Source: Salinigranum marinum
GTDB taxonomy: Archaea; Halobacteriota; Halobacteria; Halobacteriales; Haloferacaceae
Assembly: GCF_024228675.1 (NCBI RefSeq)
Contig: NZ_CP100461.1
Span: 2,167,398 to 2,231,397 of the forward strand
Direction of reading: 5' to 3'
DNA: 64,000 nt
Part shown: piece by piece, positions 8,248 through 17,112 of the stretch
How the letters are laid out: each line of letters opens with the position of its first letter
Position numbering within the stretch: the stretch's first letter is position 1
Position numbers and translations under genes: made by a program
Notes under the pieces: model-generated
The model's database searches: none
Seen by the model: only the letters and a program-made list of their open reading frames with translations
Told to the model about the DNA's origin: nothing

Positions 8248-10554
8248 TCAGCGCACGGAGTCGAGGAGGAGTTTCTGCTCGACCCGCTTGACCTCGTGTT
8301 GGACGTCGCGGACGGCGTCGATGTTCGCGGAGATCGACGAGATCCCGTGTTCGACGAGGAACTGCACCATCTTGGGCTTCGAGCCGGCCTGCCCGCAGAT
8401 GCTCGTGTCGACGCCGTGCTCGCGGCAGGTTTCGATCGTCGACCCGATGAGTTCCAGCACGGCCGGGTGGAGTTCGTCGTAGACGCTCGCGACGTTCTCG
8501 TTGTTGCGGTCGACGGCCAAGGTGTACTGGGTGAGGTCGTTCGTACCGAACGAAGCGAAGTCGATCCCCGCATGCGCCATCTCCTCGACCTGGAGCGCCG
8601 AGGCGGGCGTCTCGATCATCACGCCCCACTCGCGTTTGTCGGGGTCGATCCCCGCCTCCTTCATGTGTTTGCGGGCGCGGATGACGTCCTCGGCGTCGTT
8701 GACGAGGGGGAACATCACTTCGAGGTTGTCGTAGCCCATGTCGTACAGCCGCCGGAACGCCTCCAGTTCGAGCTTGAACACCCGTGGCTTCCCGAGCGAC
8801 CGCCGGATGCCGCGGTAGCCGAGCATCGGGTTGTGCTCGCGGGGGACGTCCTCGCCGCCCTGTAACTGGCGGAACTCGTCGGAGGGAGCGTCGAGCGTCC
8901 GGGCGCGGACAGGTCGGGGGTAGAACTCGTCGGCGACGGTCCGGACGCCCTCGATGATCTCGTCGACGTAGGCGCGTTCGCCGTTGTCGTCGATGAACCG
9001 CTCGGGGGTCTTGCCCAGCGAGAGCACCATGTGTTCGATCCGAAGGAGGCCGACGCCGTCCGCACCCGTCGCCGCGGCCCGCTCGGCGGCCTCGGGGATC
9101 GAGACGTTCACCTTCACCTCCGTGGCGGTCATCGGCTTCACTGGTGTTTTCGGCCGAGCGTCCTCGACCGGCTGGCGCTGTTTCTCCTTCGACTCGACGC
9201 CCTCACGGATCGTCCCCTTGTCGCCGTCGATAGTGATCGGCTGGCCGTCGTCGAGCTGGCGCGTGGCCGAGCCGCTCCCGACGACCGCCGGCACGCCGAG
9301 TTCCCGCGAGACGATGGCCGCGTGGGAAGTCATTCCGCCCTCGTCGGTGACGATGCCCGCGGCGCGCTTCATCGCCGGCACCATGTCGGGCATCGTCATC
9401 TCGGCGAGGATGATGTCCCCCTCCGCCACCTGATCGAGGTGGTCGAGCTTGGTGACGATACGGGCCGGACCGGAGGCGATTCCCGGGCTCGCCCCCAGGC
9501 CGCGCAGGAGCACCTCGCCGACCGCGGTCTCGCCGTCGCCGGCCGTGGCGTCGCCCGTCTCCCCGTCCGTGACCCCCGAGCCGACGTCCTCGACGTTCGA
9601 GACCGCGGTGTCGGAGATGGTCGTGATGGGGCGTGACTGGAGCATGAACACCTCGCCGTCGACGATGGCCCACTCGACGTCCTGCGGCTGGCCGTAGTGG
9701 GTCTCGACCTCCTCGCCGAGATCGACGAGCCGAGCGATCTCCTCGTCTGAGAGCACCCGCTCTTCGCGGCGGTCGTCGGGTACCTCGCGTTCGACGGTCT
9801 CGCCCGTCTCGGCGTCTTTGACGTGCATCAACTTCTTGTCCGCGACGGTCACGTCCTCGGTGCGCTGGGTCGCGCGGTTGACGACGTAGTTGTCGGGCGA
9901 GACAGCCCCGGAGACGACCGCTTCGCCGAGCCCCCACGCCGCCTCGATGATGATTCGCGGCTCGCCCGTCGAGGGGTGAGAGGTGAACATCACGCCCGAC
10001 TTGTCGGCGTCGACCATCCGCTGGACGACGACCGCGATGTCGACCGTGTCGTGGTCGAACCCCTTCTGGTTGCGGTAGTAGATCGCCCGCTGGGAGAACA
10101 GCGAGGCCCAGCACTCCTTGACGCGGTCGAGGAGGTCGTCCTCCCGAACGTTGAGGAACGTCTCCTGCTGGCCAGCGAAGGAGGCGTCCGGGAGGTCCTC
10201 CGCGGTCGCGGAGGAACGGACGGCGACGAACGCCGCCCCGTCGTCGATCGAGCGGTAGGCGTCGAGGACCTCCGTCTTGACGTCCTCGGGGAGCGGCGTC
10301 TCGACGATGAGTTCGTGGGCCCGCTCGTGTGCCCGCGAGAGCGCCTTCGAGTCCTCGGAGTCGACGTCGACCGCCGCGAACAGTTCGTCGTCGATTCCAG
10401 CGTCCTCGATGAACGTCCGGTAGGTTCCGGCGGTGACGACGAACCCTGGCGGAACCGGCAGGCCGGCCGCCGTGAGTTCGCCCAGAGAAGCCGCTTTCCC
10501 CCCCACTGTCGCTAGATCGTCGGACCGCACCTCGTCCAACCAGAGCACTGCCAT
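8248..10554 (-). CDS. ppsA: Phosphoenolpyruvate synthase
   Basis: Makes phosphoenolpyruvate, AMP and phosphate from pyruvate and ATP, the gluconeogenic bypass of pyruvate kinase. The 768-residue protein has the N-terminal ATP-grasp domain (GGKAASLGEL at 18-27, VRSSATAEDLPDASFAGQQ at 112-130), then an acidic low-complexity insertion (about 322-347), then the phospho-histidine swivelling domain GGMTSHAAIVSRELG with catalytic His411. A C-terminal PEP/pyruvate-binding barrel ends with ICGQAGSKP. The start ATG at 10554 is followed by AVLWLDEVRSDD, as expected for the family. Pyk lies about 5.5 kb away on the same strand, so the two opposing enzymes are separate units. Confidence 0.95.
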   Translation of the reverse strand: MAVLWLDEVRSDDLATVGGKAASLGELTAAGLPVPPGFVVTAGTYRTFIEDAGIDDELFAAVDVDSEDSKALSRAHERAHELIVETPLPEDVKTEVLDAYRSIDDGAAFVAVRSSATAEDLPDASFAGQQETFLNVREDDLLDRVKECWASLFSQRAIYYRNQKGFDHDTVDIAVVVQRMVDADKSGVMFTSHPSTGEPRIIIEAAWGLGEAVVSGAVSPDNYVVNRATQRTEDVTVADKKLMHVKDAETGETVEREVPDDRREERVLSDEEIARLVDLGEEVETHYGQPQDVEWAIVDGEVFMLQSRPITTISDTAVSNVEDVGSGVTDGETGDATAGDGETAVGEVLLRGLGASPGIASGPARIVTKLDHLDQVAEGDIILAEMTMPDMVPAMKRAAGIVTDEGGMTSHAAIVSRELGVPAVVGSGSATRQLDDGQPITIDGDKGTIREGVESKEKQRQPVEDARPKTPVKPMTATEVKVNVSIPEAAERAAATGADGVGLLRIEHMVLSLGKTPERFIDDNGERAYVDEIIEGVRTVADEFYPRPVRARTLDAPSDEFRQLQGGEDVPREHNPMLGYRGIRRSLGKPRVFKLELEAFRRLYDMGYDNLEVMFPLVNDAEDVIRARKHMKEAGIDPDKREWGVMIETPASALQVEEMAHAGIDFASFGTNDLTQYTLAVDRNNENVASVYDELHPAVLELIGSTIETCREHGVDTSICGQAGSKPKMVQFLVEHGISSISANIDAVRDVQHEVKRVEQKLLLDSVR

Positions 10555-10637
10555 TGTGTGTCTGATGCGTCCCGGGAGTCGGTAAAGAAGGTTCCGGACC
10601 TGTCAAACGGCGAATATCGTTAACTCGCCCCCGAGTA

Positions 10638-10886
10638 CTACTGTTCGGGGGGTGCCGGGCCGTGGTCGACACAGCGCAGGTCCCCCGTCTCGGGGTCGAG
10701 GAAGAACGCGTCGCCCGCCTCGACGGCGGTTCCACAGACCGCACAGCCGTCGTCGTGTCGGAGGGCGTACTTGCCGACGTCGTGGCCGGTTTCGAGCCGC
10801 CCCGTCGCGCGGGCGATGCGTGTGAGTCCCTCCCCGATCTGCGTGTAGTCGTCGGTGTCGGCCGCCTCGAACCGGATCGGCTTCAC
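10638..10886 (-). CDS. Small protein with CxxC zinc-finger-like motif
   Basis: An 82-residue protein read from a GTG start at 10886 (MKPIRFEAADTDD). It has one CAVCG motif at about residue 48 and a later RCVDHG, a Cys/His arrangement that could bind one zinc ion. No family function is known to me. It lies about 80 bases upstream of ppsA on the same strand. Its codon usage matches its neighbours, which supports it as a real gene. Confidence 0.6.
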   Translation of the reverse strand: MKPIRFEAADTDDYTQIGEGLTRIARATGRLETGHDVGKYALRHDDGCAVCGTAVEAGDAFFLDPETGDLRCVDHGPAPPEQ

Positions 10887-10978
10887 ACGGTACCGATCGG
10901 TTCACGGCCACAAACCGGTTGTGGTCGCACGCTCGCCGTGCCCGTGCCGACCGGTCGCGTCGGCAGTTTCGGTATCGC

Positions 10979-11155
10979 TCACCCGATCCAGCCGCCGGCG
11001 ACGTCCTCGCTGACGCGGGTCCGCCAGGTCCCGAACGCCTCCTCGCAGTCCGGTCGTTCCGCGACGTGTGCGATGAAGCCGGCACCGGGCGAAGTAAGCG
11101 TCTCGCCACAGAACGGACAGCGGTCAGGGTCGCCCCACGTTTCGGTCGTTGCCAT
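10979..11155 (-). CDS. 58-residue zinc-finger protein
   Basis: The ATG at 11155 gives MATTETWGDPDRCPFCGETL and a stop at 10979-10981. The protein has CPFCG near the N-terminus, then HVAERPDCEE and a Trp-containing C-terminus (GGWIG). The CPFCG, His and second Cys could form a C2HC-type zinc site. It resembles a widespread family of haloarchaeal small zinc-finger proteins (I believe DUF7501), whose role is unknown. It is separate from the GTG-started gene downstream. Confidence 0.7.
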   Translation of the reverse strand: MATTETWGDPDRCPFCGETLTSPGAGFIAHVAERPDCEEAFGTWRTRVSEDVAGGWIG

Positions 11156-11399
11156 ACGCGGACGTGAGTCGGTGAGGAGTACTTATTCTTTGGCTAAACA
11201 TCATACTAGGACTTTTGAGATTATGTACCAATAATATAGATCTGACAGAATTCGACTGTCGGGCGTGAGATCGCGTCGGTGTGAACGGGAGAGTCCCAAA
11301 CACTGCTCAATTACGCGCTCGAACGATATTGTATGTCCTAATATTCTGAAGCCAATATTATACGAACCTTCTTATTATCCGACCGACTGCGTTCCGGCA

Positions 11400-11528
11400 A
11401 TGGCAACGCAACAGCAGACCGCAACCGAAACGTACCGTTGTCCCGAATGCGGCGGCCTCCTCGTGTGCACCGACGGCTCGTGGGGCTGCACCGACTGTCG
11501 TCACGTCCCGCGACACGGCGCGGACTGA
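11400..11528 (+). CDS. 42-residue double CxxC zinc-ribbon protein
   Basis: The ATG at 11400 gives MATQQQTATETYRCPECGG, and the protein ends 42 residues later. Two knuckles, CPECG and CTDC, are about 15 residues apart, forming a compact zinc ribbon of the kind common among haloarchaeal microproteins. A TATA-like stretch (TTCTTATTAT, about 11368-11378) lies about 25 bases before the start, consistent with a leaderless transcript. The 5' AT-rich region (11160-11399) holds no other gene I can support. Function unknown. Confidence 0.7.
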   Translation: MATQQQTATETYRCPECGGLLVCTDGSWGCTDCRHVPRHGAD

Positions 11529-11792
11529 CCGCTGCCCGACTGCCCGGGTCCGACTGTGTCGAAGCCGCATCGACCACCGATTACTGACCGCCGACCGTCG
11601 ATTACCGACCACTGACCACCGACCACCGATCGTCACCGTGAGCCCCCTCGGGGGATCACGATGATCCTCCCGCAGCGAGCCGACCGGGCGACCCCCTGGG
11701 TCACAGGGATCAACGAGCGACGGACGACGGAGCCGTACGCCCCGACGACCCCACGCCGAGAGCTTCTTTACCGTGGACGCCAAGCCACAGAC

Positions 11793-12410
11793 GTGCTTCC
11801 GGAGTGGTTGTCCCTGTTCCCGCCGTGGCTACTCGCCGGGGTGGTGCTCGGCTCTGCGGCCTCCTGCTGCGTCGCCGTCGTCTTCGTCGTCGGCGACCGG
11901 CTGTTCCCGGCGTCGTCCGTCGAGAGGGGTCGGCGCATCGACGGGACGGTTCGTCGCCGCGGTGAGATCCGTCAGTACCTCGTCGACATCGACGAGCGCT
12001 TCTTCGAGGACCACGCGGTCCACGGCGAGACGGTCGCCTTCTACCTCCCCGAGCGCGACGTGGCGATCACGTTCGACGCGAAGGCGTACTTCCGCATCGA
12101 GGAGGCCGGCACGTACACGGTGCTCTGCGAACACGAGATGCCGGGGCGTGGGCTGGGTCGTCGGCTCCCCTTCGACGTGCCCGAACTCGAACCCGACCCC
12201 GTGATGACCGACCCGATCACCACCGCGTTCGCCGAACTCGACCTCGAACCGGCGGCGTCCGCCGACGAGGTTCGGTCGGCGTACCGCACGAAGATCAAGC
12301 AGGCCCACCCCGACCACGGGGGCGACCGGGAGGAGTTCAAACGGCTCCAGGACGCGTACGCGACGGCGCGGGACCACGCGGACGCCGACAGCGCCGCGGT
12401 CGAGGCGTAA
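11793..12410 (+). CDS. Membrane-anchored J-domain protein
   Basis: A 205-residue protein with a GTG start at 11793 (LPEWLSLFPPWLLAG follows). The CTTCTTTA element at about 11763-11770 sits at TATA distance, so the upstream in-frame ATG is not used here. An N-terminal membrane helix (about 10-38) precedes a beta-rich domain, then a C-terminal J domain (about 145-195) with the HPD tripeptide in KQAHPDHGGD. J domains stimulate Hsp70 (DnaK) ATPase. The membrane anchor suggests recruitment of DnaK to the membrane, which is inference. Downstream gene converges at 12442. Confidence 0.78.
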   Translation: MLPEWLSLFPPWLLAGVVLGSAASCCVAVVFVVGDRLFPASSVERGRRIDGTVRRRGEIRQYLVDIDERFFEDHAVHGETVAFYLPERDVAITFDAKAYFRIEEAGTYTVLCEHEMPGRGLGRRLPFDVPELEPDPVMTDPITTAFAELDLEPAASADEVRSAYRTKIKQAHPDHGGDREEFKRLQDAYATARDHADADSAAVEA

Positions 12411-12441
12411 TCGGTCTCCGGCGCCCGCCGCGACGCTCGCC

Positions 12442-13230
12442 TCAGCTCCCGGCCGTGTCGACCAGTTCGTACGTCACGTCACGGTCGCGCAGCGTGTCGG
12501 TCACGCGACCCACTTCGTCGACGCTCGCGACCACCACGACGTCCTGACCCTTCGTCGCCGCCTCCGCAGCGACGGCTCCGGCCGCGACGCGAACCGCCGG
12601 TTCCGCGTCGATTCGTCGGAGCGCCGCGACCGCCTCGACGCCCGCGGCGACGACCAACCCGGTGGTGTCGACCACCGCGCCAAGCGCGTCGGTGCCGACC
12701 GCGCGGCTCCCGCCGTTGCGCGCCCGCGGCACCTGGTAGATCGCCACCGAGCCCGGTGACATCTCGATGACCCCCTCGAAGCCGGTGACCGAGACGTCCG
12801 CGCCCGCCTCGGCAGACGTGGTCGCGGTCCCGGTCGCCGGTCCCGCGTCCCCCGGGGTCGCGTGGAGGAGCCCCTCGCGTAACGAGAGCGTGACCGTCTC
12901 GCCCGCCTCGATCCGGTCCGTCGCGAGGGCGGCGTCCTCCTGGACGGACTGGAGCACGTCCTCCGTGACGTGATCGGTGAACCGGCGGATCGCCTTCACC
13001 TCGCGGAAGAGCCAATCGACGCCCTCCTTCGTGACGCGGTAGCGCGAGCGACCCTCCTTCTCGACGAAGCCGTCGTCGACGAGATCGCGGATGTACTCGC
13101 TCACGGCCTGGGAGGTGACGCCCACCGCGTCGGCGATCTCGCCCTGGCTCACCGCCGGCTGGCGGTCGGCGATCTCGACGAGCACGCGGAGGCGCGTCGC
13201 GGTCCGCTTGTCCTCCAGAGCCTTACTCAT
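12442..13230 (-). CDS. Winged-helix transcriptional regulator (MarR/TrmB-like)
   Basis: A 262-residue protein with an N-terminal winged helix (about residues 10-75; VSQGEIADAVGVTSQAVSEYIRDL carries the recognition helix) and a long alpha/beta C-terminal domain. The C-terminal part reads like a ligand- or nucleotide-binding domain (GVIEMSPGSVAIYQVP; AVVDTTGLVVAAGVEA). I recall this architecture from haloarchaeal regulators annotated as MarR-like with DUF7839. It is divergent from the phosphoesterase at 13322, with about 90 bases between the starts, so it could regulate that gene or itself. The ligand is unknown. Confidence 0.78.
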   Translation of the reverse strand: MSKALEDKRTATRLRVLVEIADRQPAVSQGEIADAVGVTSQAVSEYIRDLVDDGFVEKEGRSRYRVTKEGVDWLFREVKAIRRFTDHVTEDVLQSVQEDAALATDRIEAGETVTLSLREGLLHATPGDAGPATGTATTSAEAGADVSVTGFEGVIEMSPGSVAIYQVPRARNGGSRAVGTDALGAVVDTTGLVVAAGVEAVAALRRIDAEPAVRVAAGAVAAEAATKGQDVVVVASVDEVGRVTDTLRDRDVTYELVDTAGS

Positions 13231-13321
13231 ACCCGTGGCGAGGGACGGCGGCGGTAAAACTATACTGTCGGCCGTTGCTCGGGCCGCGCGGTTTTTGTCC
13301 GCCCTCGCCTACGCTTCCGAC

Positions 13322-14041
13322 GTGCTCGACGCCGCGTTCCGCGACCGTGCTGTCTACCTCCCCGGGCCCTCGGCGCTCGTCGTCGCCGATCTCCACGTCG
13401 GCCGGGCCGAGGCCAGCGAGGTACAGGTCCCCCTTGGCGAGCGCGCGGACCTCACGGAGCGGCTCGGGGCGCTCGTCGACCGCGTCGTGCCCGAGACGGT
13501 CGTGGTCGCGGGCGACGTGCTCCACTCGTTCGGTCACGTCTCCCGCCGGGCGACCGAGACGCTCGCCGGCCTTGCCGCGGTGTGCCGCGACGCCGGGGCT
13601 CGCCCCGTGCTCGTCGTCGGCAACCACGACGCGATGCTCTCGACCGCGTGGGACGGCGCGGTCCACGACGCGTACGTCCTCGACGGCGGCGAGACGGGCG
13701 ACGTGGTGGTGTGTCACGGCCACAAGCAGCCGGAGCGCGGGGGGCGAGACCTGGATCCGGGGCTGTACGTCGTCGGCCACGACCACCCCGCCATCACCAT
13801 CGAGGGGCAGAAACGCCCGTGTTTCCTCTACGGCGAGGAGTGCTATCGAGGAGCGGACCTGTTGATGCTCCCGGCGTTTTCACGAGTGGCCGCGGGCGTG
13901 TCGGTCAACGGGATGCGGGCGGGGGATTTCCAGTCGCCGCTGGTCCGGGACGCGGACGCGCTTCGGCCGGTCGTGTGGGACGAGTCGGCCGAGGAGGCAC
14001 TGACCTTTCCGCCGCTGGGGCGGTTCCGCAGGCTGTTGTAG
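13322..14041 (+). CDS. Metallophosphoesterase (ICC-like, COG1407 type)
   Basis: A 239-residue calcineurin-like phosphoesterase. It shows the metal-binding motifs in order: DLHVGRA, VVAGDVLHSFGHVS, VVGNHDAML, CHGHKQP and GHDHPAI. These form the two-metal site of the family; the substrate is unknown. The GTG at 13322 is chosen because it precedes the conserved core and has a T-rich TATA-like stretch (GGTTTTTGTC) about 27 bases before it. An in-frame upstream ATG would extend through the divergent promoter region and is rejected. It is divergent from the winged-helix regulator. Confidence 0.85.
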   Translation: MLDAAFRDRAVYLPGPSALVVADLHVGRAEASEVQVPLGERADLTERLGALVDRVVPETVVVAGDVLHSFGHVSRRATETLAGLAAVCRDAGARPVLVVGNHDAMLSTAWDGAVHDAYVLDGGETGDVVVCHGHKQPERGGRDLDPGLYVVGHDHPAITIEGQKRPCFLYGEECYRGADLLMLPAFSRVAAGVSVNGMRAGDFQSPLVRDADALRPVVWDESAEEALTFPPLGRFRRLL

Positions 14042-14164
14042 GTCTGGGGCGCCCGGACGACGAACGAGCGCGCGTTCGCTCCCGTGGGCCCTCCACAGCT
14101 GCCGTTGCGGTGGCGCGCGGCCGTCGCGGCCTCCGTGCCGCGACGACGTCGTGCGAGGGATGAG

Positions 14165-14237
14165 CGACCGAACGAAGCGGAGCGAGTGAGGGAGCGAATC
14201 GGTTGGGGAGGGCGTGGCATAACTGCCCTGGCGATCG
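14165..14237. other. Intergenic repeat element, copy A
   Basis: A GC-rich stretch with GAG-rich runs followed by a core (14200-14237) that reads CGGTTGGGGAGGGCGTGGC and ends CTGCCCTGGCGATCG. The same core recurs at 38380-38418 with about 80 percent identity by eye. It lies between the phosphoesterase stop and the 28-bp array, and the array starts inside its last bases. It contains no gene. Confidence 0.55.
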
Positions 14238-14472
14238 ACGTGCACGAGTCCAGTCACACCGATCGACGTGCACGAGTCCAGTCACACCGATCGACGTGCA
14301 CGAGTCCAGTCACACCGATCGACGTGCACGAGTCCAGTCACACCGATCGACGTGCACGAGTCCAGTCACACCGATCGACGTGCACGAGTCCAGTCACACC
14401 GATCGACGTGCACGAGTCCAGTCACACCGATCGACGTGCACGAGTCCAGTCACACCGATCGACGTGCACGAG
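14233..14472. repeat. Perfect 28-bp tandem array, 8 full copies plus 16 bp
   Basis: Eight identical 28-base units run without interruption from 14233 to 14456, followed by the first 16 bases of a ninth (14457-14472). Each unit begins GATCGACGTGCACGAG and ends CAGTCACACC. It contains the 8-bp palindrome CGTGCACG. There are no spacers, so it is not a CRISPR array. The unit length is not a multiple of three, and open frames through it just cycle through 28 residues. The array ends 35 bases before the TATA-like element of the downstream gene. Confidence 0.95.
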
Positions 14473-14506
14473 AGCCACGAACGAGTCGATGGACGAGAGC
14501 CGAACG

Positions 14507-14518
14507 TTCAATAGCCCC
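14507..14518 (+). promoter_or_regulatory. TATA-like element of the E1-alpha gene
   Basis: The CGTTCAATAGCC stretch lies about 25 bases before the GTG start at 14536, the spacing expected of a haloarchaeal TATA box for a leaderless message. It directly follows the 28-bp array, which would therefore occupy the usual position of an activator or repressor site. Confidence 0.4.
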
Positions 14519-14535
14519 CCACGACACCCCCACAC

Positions 14536-15621
14536 GTGAGCGCGGACCACTACGCCGAGGCCGACTTCGTTCGCACGCTGGACCCCGACGGACGCGTCGT
14601 CGGCGACGTTCCCGACCTCGCCGACGAGCGCCTCCTCGCCATCTACCGCGACATGAAACTGACGCGGCATTTCGACGAGCGGATGGTGAGCCTCCAGCGA
14701 CAGGGCCGGATCGGCACGTACGCCCCCGCCGCGGGACAGGAGGCGTCGCAGGTGGGGTCGACCCACGCCCTCGCCGACGACGACTGGATCGTCTACCAGT
14801 ACCGCGAACACGGTGCCGTCGTCGTCCGCGGCCTCTCGGCGGCGTATCTCACCTACTGGATGGGCCACGAGGCCGGAAACGCCTCGCTGATCGACCAGCA
14901 CGTCGCGCCGCTCAACATCACCATCGCGGACCAGATCCCCCACGCCGTCGGCATGGCGTGGGGGGCGAAGCTGAAGGGCGACGACACGGTCGTCGTCTGT
15001 CACTTCGGCGACGGGGCGACCTCGGAAGGGGACTTCCACGAGGCCGCCAACTTTGCCGGTGTGTTCGAGACGCCCTGCGTCTTCTTCTGTAACAACAACG
15101 GCTGGGCGATCTCCCACCCCGCCGAGCGACAAACCGCCGCCAAGACGTTCGCGGCGAAGGCCGACGCGTACGGCATCGAGGGCGTTCGAGTCGACGGGAT
15201 GGACCCGCTCGCGACGTACCGGGTCACGCGTGACGTCGTCGAGCGCGCCCGCCGCGGCGAGGGCCCGACGCTCGTCGAGGCGGTCCAGTACCGCTTCGGC
15301 GCGCACACCACGGCGGACGATCCCTCGGCGTACCGGGACGAGGCGGAGGTCGAGCGGTGGCGCGAGCGCGATCCCCTGGATAGGTACGAGACGTTCCTCC
15401 GCGACCGCGACCTCGTCGACGATACCGTCATCGAGGAGATCGAGGCGGAGGCACGCGAGACGGTCGCGGGGGTCATCGACGAGGCCGAATCGTTCGAGCC
15501 GGACCCGCGAGCGATGTTCGACGACGCGTTCGCCGACGCCACGCCCGGCATCGACGCCCAGCGCGAGGCGTTCGAGCGAGCCCTGGACGAACACGGCCGC
15601 GATTCGTTTCTGCGCGACTAG
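14536..15621 (+). CDS. 2-oxoacid dehydrogenase E1 component, alpha subunit
   Basis: A 361-residue thiamine-diphosphate-dependent subunit of the pyruvate/branched-chain 2-oxoacid dehydrogenase type, which decarboxylates a 2-oxoacid for transfer to lipoyl-E2. The ThDP motif is visible as GDGATSEGDFHE ... FFCNNNGWAIS, with the two elements about 26 residues apart. The TSEGDFHEA region also carries the usual phosphorylation-loop-like sequence. The start is GTG. Normally E1-beta, E2 and E3 genes follow; here the next gene is an unrelated oxidoreductase on the other strand, so this alpha subunit is isolated. It may be a paralogue with its own partner elsewhere. Confidence 0.9.
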   Translation: MSADHYAEADFVRTLDPDGRVVGDVPDLADERLLAIYRDMKLTRHFDERMVSLQRQGRIGTYAPAAGQEASQVGSTHALADDDWIVYQYREHGAVVVRGLSAAYLTYWMGHEAGNASLIDQHVAPLNITIADQIPHAVGMAWGAKLKGDDTVVVCHFGDGATSEGDFHEAANFAGVFETPCVFFCNNNGWAISHPAERQTAAKTFAAKADAYGIEGVRVDGMDPLATYRVTRDVVERARRGEGPTLVEAVQYRFGAHTTADDPSAYRDEAEVERWRERDPLDRYETFLRDRDLVDDTVIEEIEAEARETVAGVIDEAESFEPDPRAMFDDAFADATPGIDAQREAFERALDEHGRDSFLRD

Positions 15622-15688
15622 TCCTCGGCGTCCCCGTGCCGTGCGTTCGGGTGGGATCCGGAGTCGACTCGACTGAACAGATGACCGA

Positions 15689-16969
15689 CTACGCGAGGTC
15701 GGCCTGCACCGCCTGCGCCGCGACCCGGCCGCTCTCCAATGCGCCCTGGATCGCCGACCACTGGGTGTAGTCGCCGGCGAGGTACACCCGCCCGTCGGGC
15801 GCACGGGCATCCGGGAGGGTGTCGTGGATCCCGGGGGGCTGGTCGAACTGCGCGAACTCGATCCGGTCCGTCGCCAGCGGTTCGAGCCCGCCGAACTGCC
15901 GCTCGGGGTACCACGACTCCAGCGCCGCCTGCGTCTCCGCGGCCAGCGCGTCGTCGTCCATCGAGAGCGGCTCCTCGCCGAGGAACGTCGCGTTGAGCAA
16001 CTCGGCGTCGGCGGGGGCGTACTCCGGGGCGACCTCAGAGAGCGGGACGACCGCGTTCGGGCTCGCCGACGCCGCGTTGAGCAGGATCCGTTTCTTCGTT
16101 CCGAGGCTGGTTCCGCCCGGGAGCCGGTAGTACTGGGTGGTCGACGGGCGCGCCGCCGTCGGGATCGACGCGACGGCCGTCAGCTCCCCCGCCGTCCGAG
16201 GGTCGGTTGCGACGACGACCGCGTCGACGTCGACCGTCTCGCCGTCGGCGTGGACCGTCGCCCCGTCGCCGTCCCCATCGACCGCCTCGACCGTCGCTCC
16301 GGTCCGCACGTCGGCACCCGCCGCCCGCGCCTTCGCGGCGAGTTGGTCGGCGATCGCCCCCATCCCGTCGGCCGGGACGGCCGTCGACCCGTCGCCGAGC
16401 ATCCGGAACGTGTACTCGAAGACGCGTTTCGAGGTCGACAGCGAGCGGTCGAGCGTGATCCCACCGTAGAACGGGGCGACGAAGTTCTCGGCGAACTTCG
16501 CTGAGAAACCCCAGTCGGAGAGGTACTCGCGGATGGTCGTGTCCGGCCCGGTGAACAGTTCGTCGAGCGAACGCGTCCCGAGGTCCTGTCTGAGCGCCAG
16601 GGTTCGGAGCTTGTCGCTCGTCGTCACCTCGCGGTTGAACAGCGACTCGAAGGCGGCCGTCGGATCGCGCAACGGATCCGAGAGAACGGACCGTTCGCCG
16701 GCACGGGCGATGACGGCACCGGGGGTGAACGTGCGGAGGTCGAGGGCGTCGAAGTCGAGTTCCCGGCGGGCGGCGGGGTAGGCGGTGAAAAGCACCTGGA
16801 ACCCGCGGTCGAGCGTGAAGCCGTCGTGCGTCCGCGACCGGACCCGGCCGCCGACGTGCTCGCGTTCCTCGTACACGGTGACGTCCGCGCCGGCGGCCGC
16901 GAGGCGACGGGCCGTGACCAGCCCAGCCAGTCCCGCGCCACACACCACGACGGATCGCTCTTCGTCCAT
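15689..16969 (-). CDS. FAD-dependent amine-oxidase/protoporphyrinogen-oxidase-like oxidoreductase
   Basis: A 426-residue flavoprotein. The N-terminal Rossmann motif is CGAGLAGLVTARRLAAAG (about 10-27), followed by the second GG motif EREHVGGRVRSR (about 34-45). The C-terminal FAD-binding signature is GRVYLAGDYTQWSAIQGAL. The fold matches the NAD(P)/FAD-dependent oxidoreductases that include protoporphyrinogen oxidase and phytoene desaturase-like enzymes; the substrate cannot be told from sequence. No signal peptide is visible. It converges on the E1-alpha gene and is upstream of nothing on its own strand for about 140 bases. Confidence 0.85.
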   Translation of the reverse strand: MDEERSVVVCGAGLAGLVTARRLAAAGADVTVYEEREHVGGRVRSRTHDGFTLDRGFQVLFTAYPAARRELDFDALDLRTFTPGAVIARAGERSVLSDPLRDPTAAFESLFNREVTTSDKLRTLALRQDLGTRSLDELFTGPDTTIREYLSDWGFSAKFAENFVAPFYGGITLDRSLSTSKRVFEYTFRMLGDGSTAVPADGMGAIADQLAAKARAAGADVRTGATVEAVDGDGDGATVHADGETVDVDAVVVATDPRTAGELTAVASIPTAARPSTTQYYRLPGGTSLGTKKRILLNAASASPNAVVPLSEVAPEYAPADAELLNATFLGEEPLSMDDDALAAETQAALESWYPERQFGGLEPLATDRIEFAQFDQPPGIHDTLPDARAPDGRVYLAGDYTQWSAIQGALESGRVAAQAVQADLA

Positions 16970-17112
16970 GCGGCGGGCTTCGGGGGGCGGTTACAAAGAG
17001 ACTGTGCGTTCGTCGACACGCCCACGGCGACCACGCCGGGTCGGCAAGTCGTCGTGACCGCCGTCGCCCACGGTGGAGGGGGGTATCGGCTCCCCGCGCC
17101 TGCCGGACGTTC

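Noticed and set aside
14233-14472. CRISPR array
   Set aside because: Units are contiguous and identical with no spacers, and no cas genes lie in the window.
14084-15092. Open frames running across the 28-bp array
   Set aside because: They are by-products of the tandem repeat (SSHTDRRARVQSHRS recycled) and overlap the E1-alpha gene in another frame.
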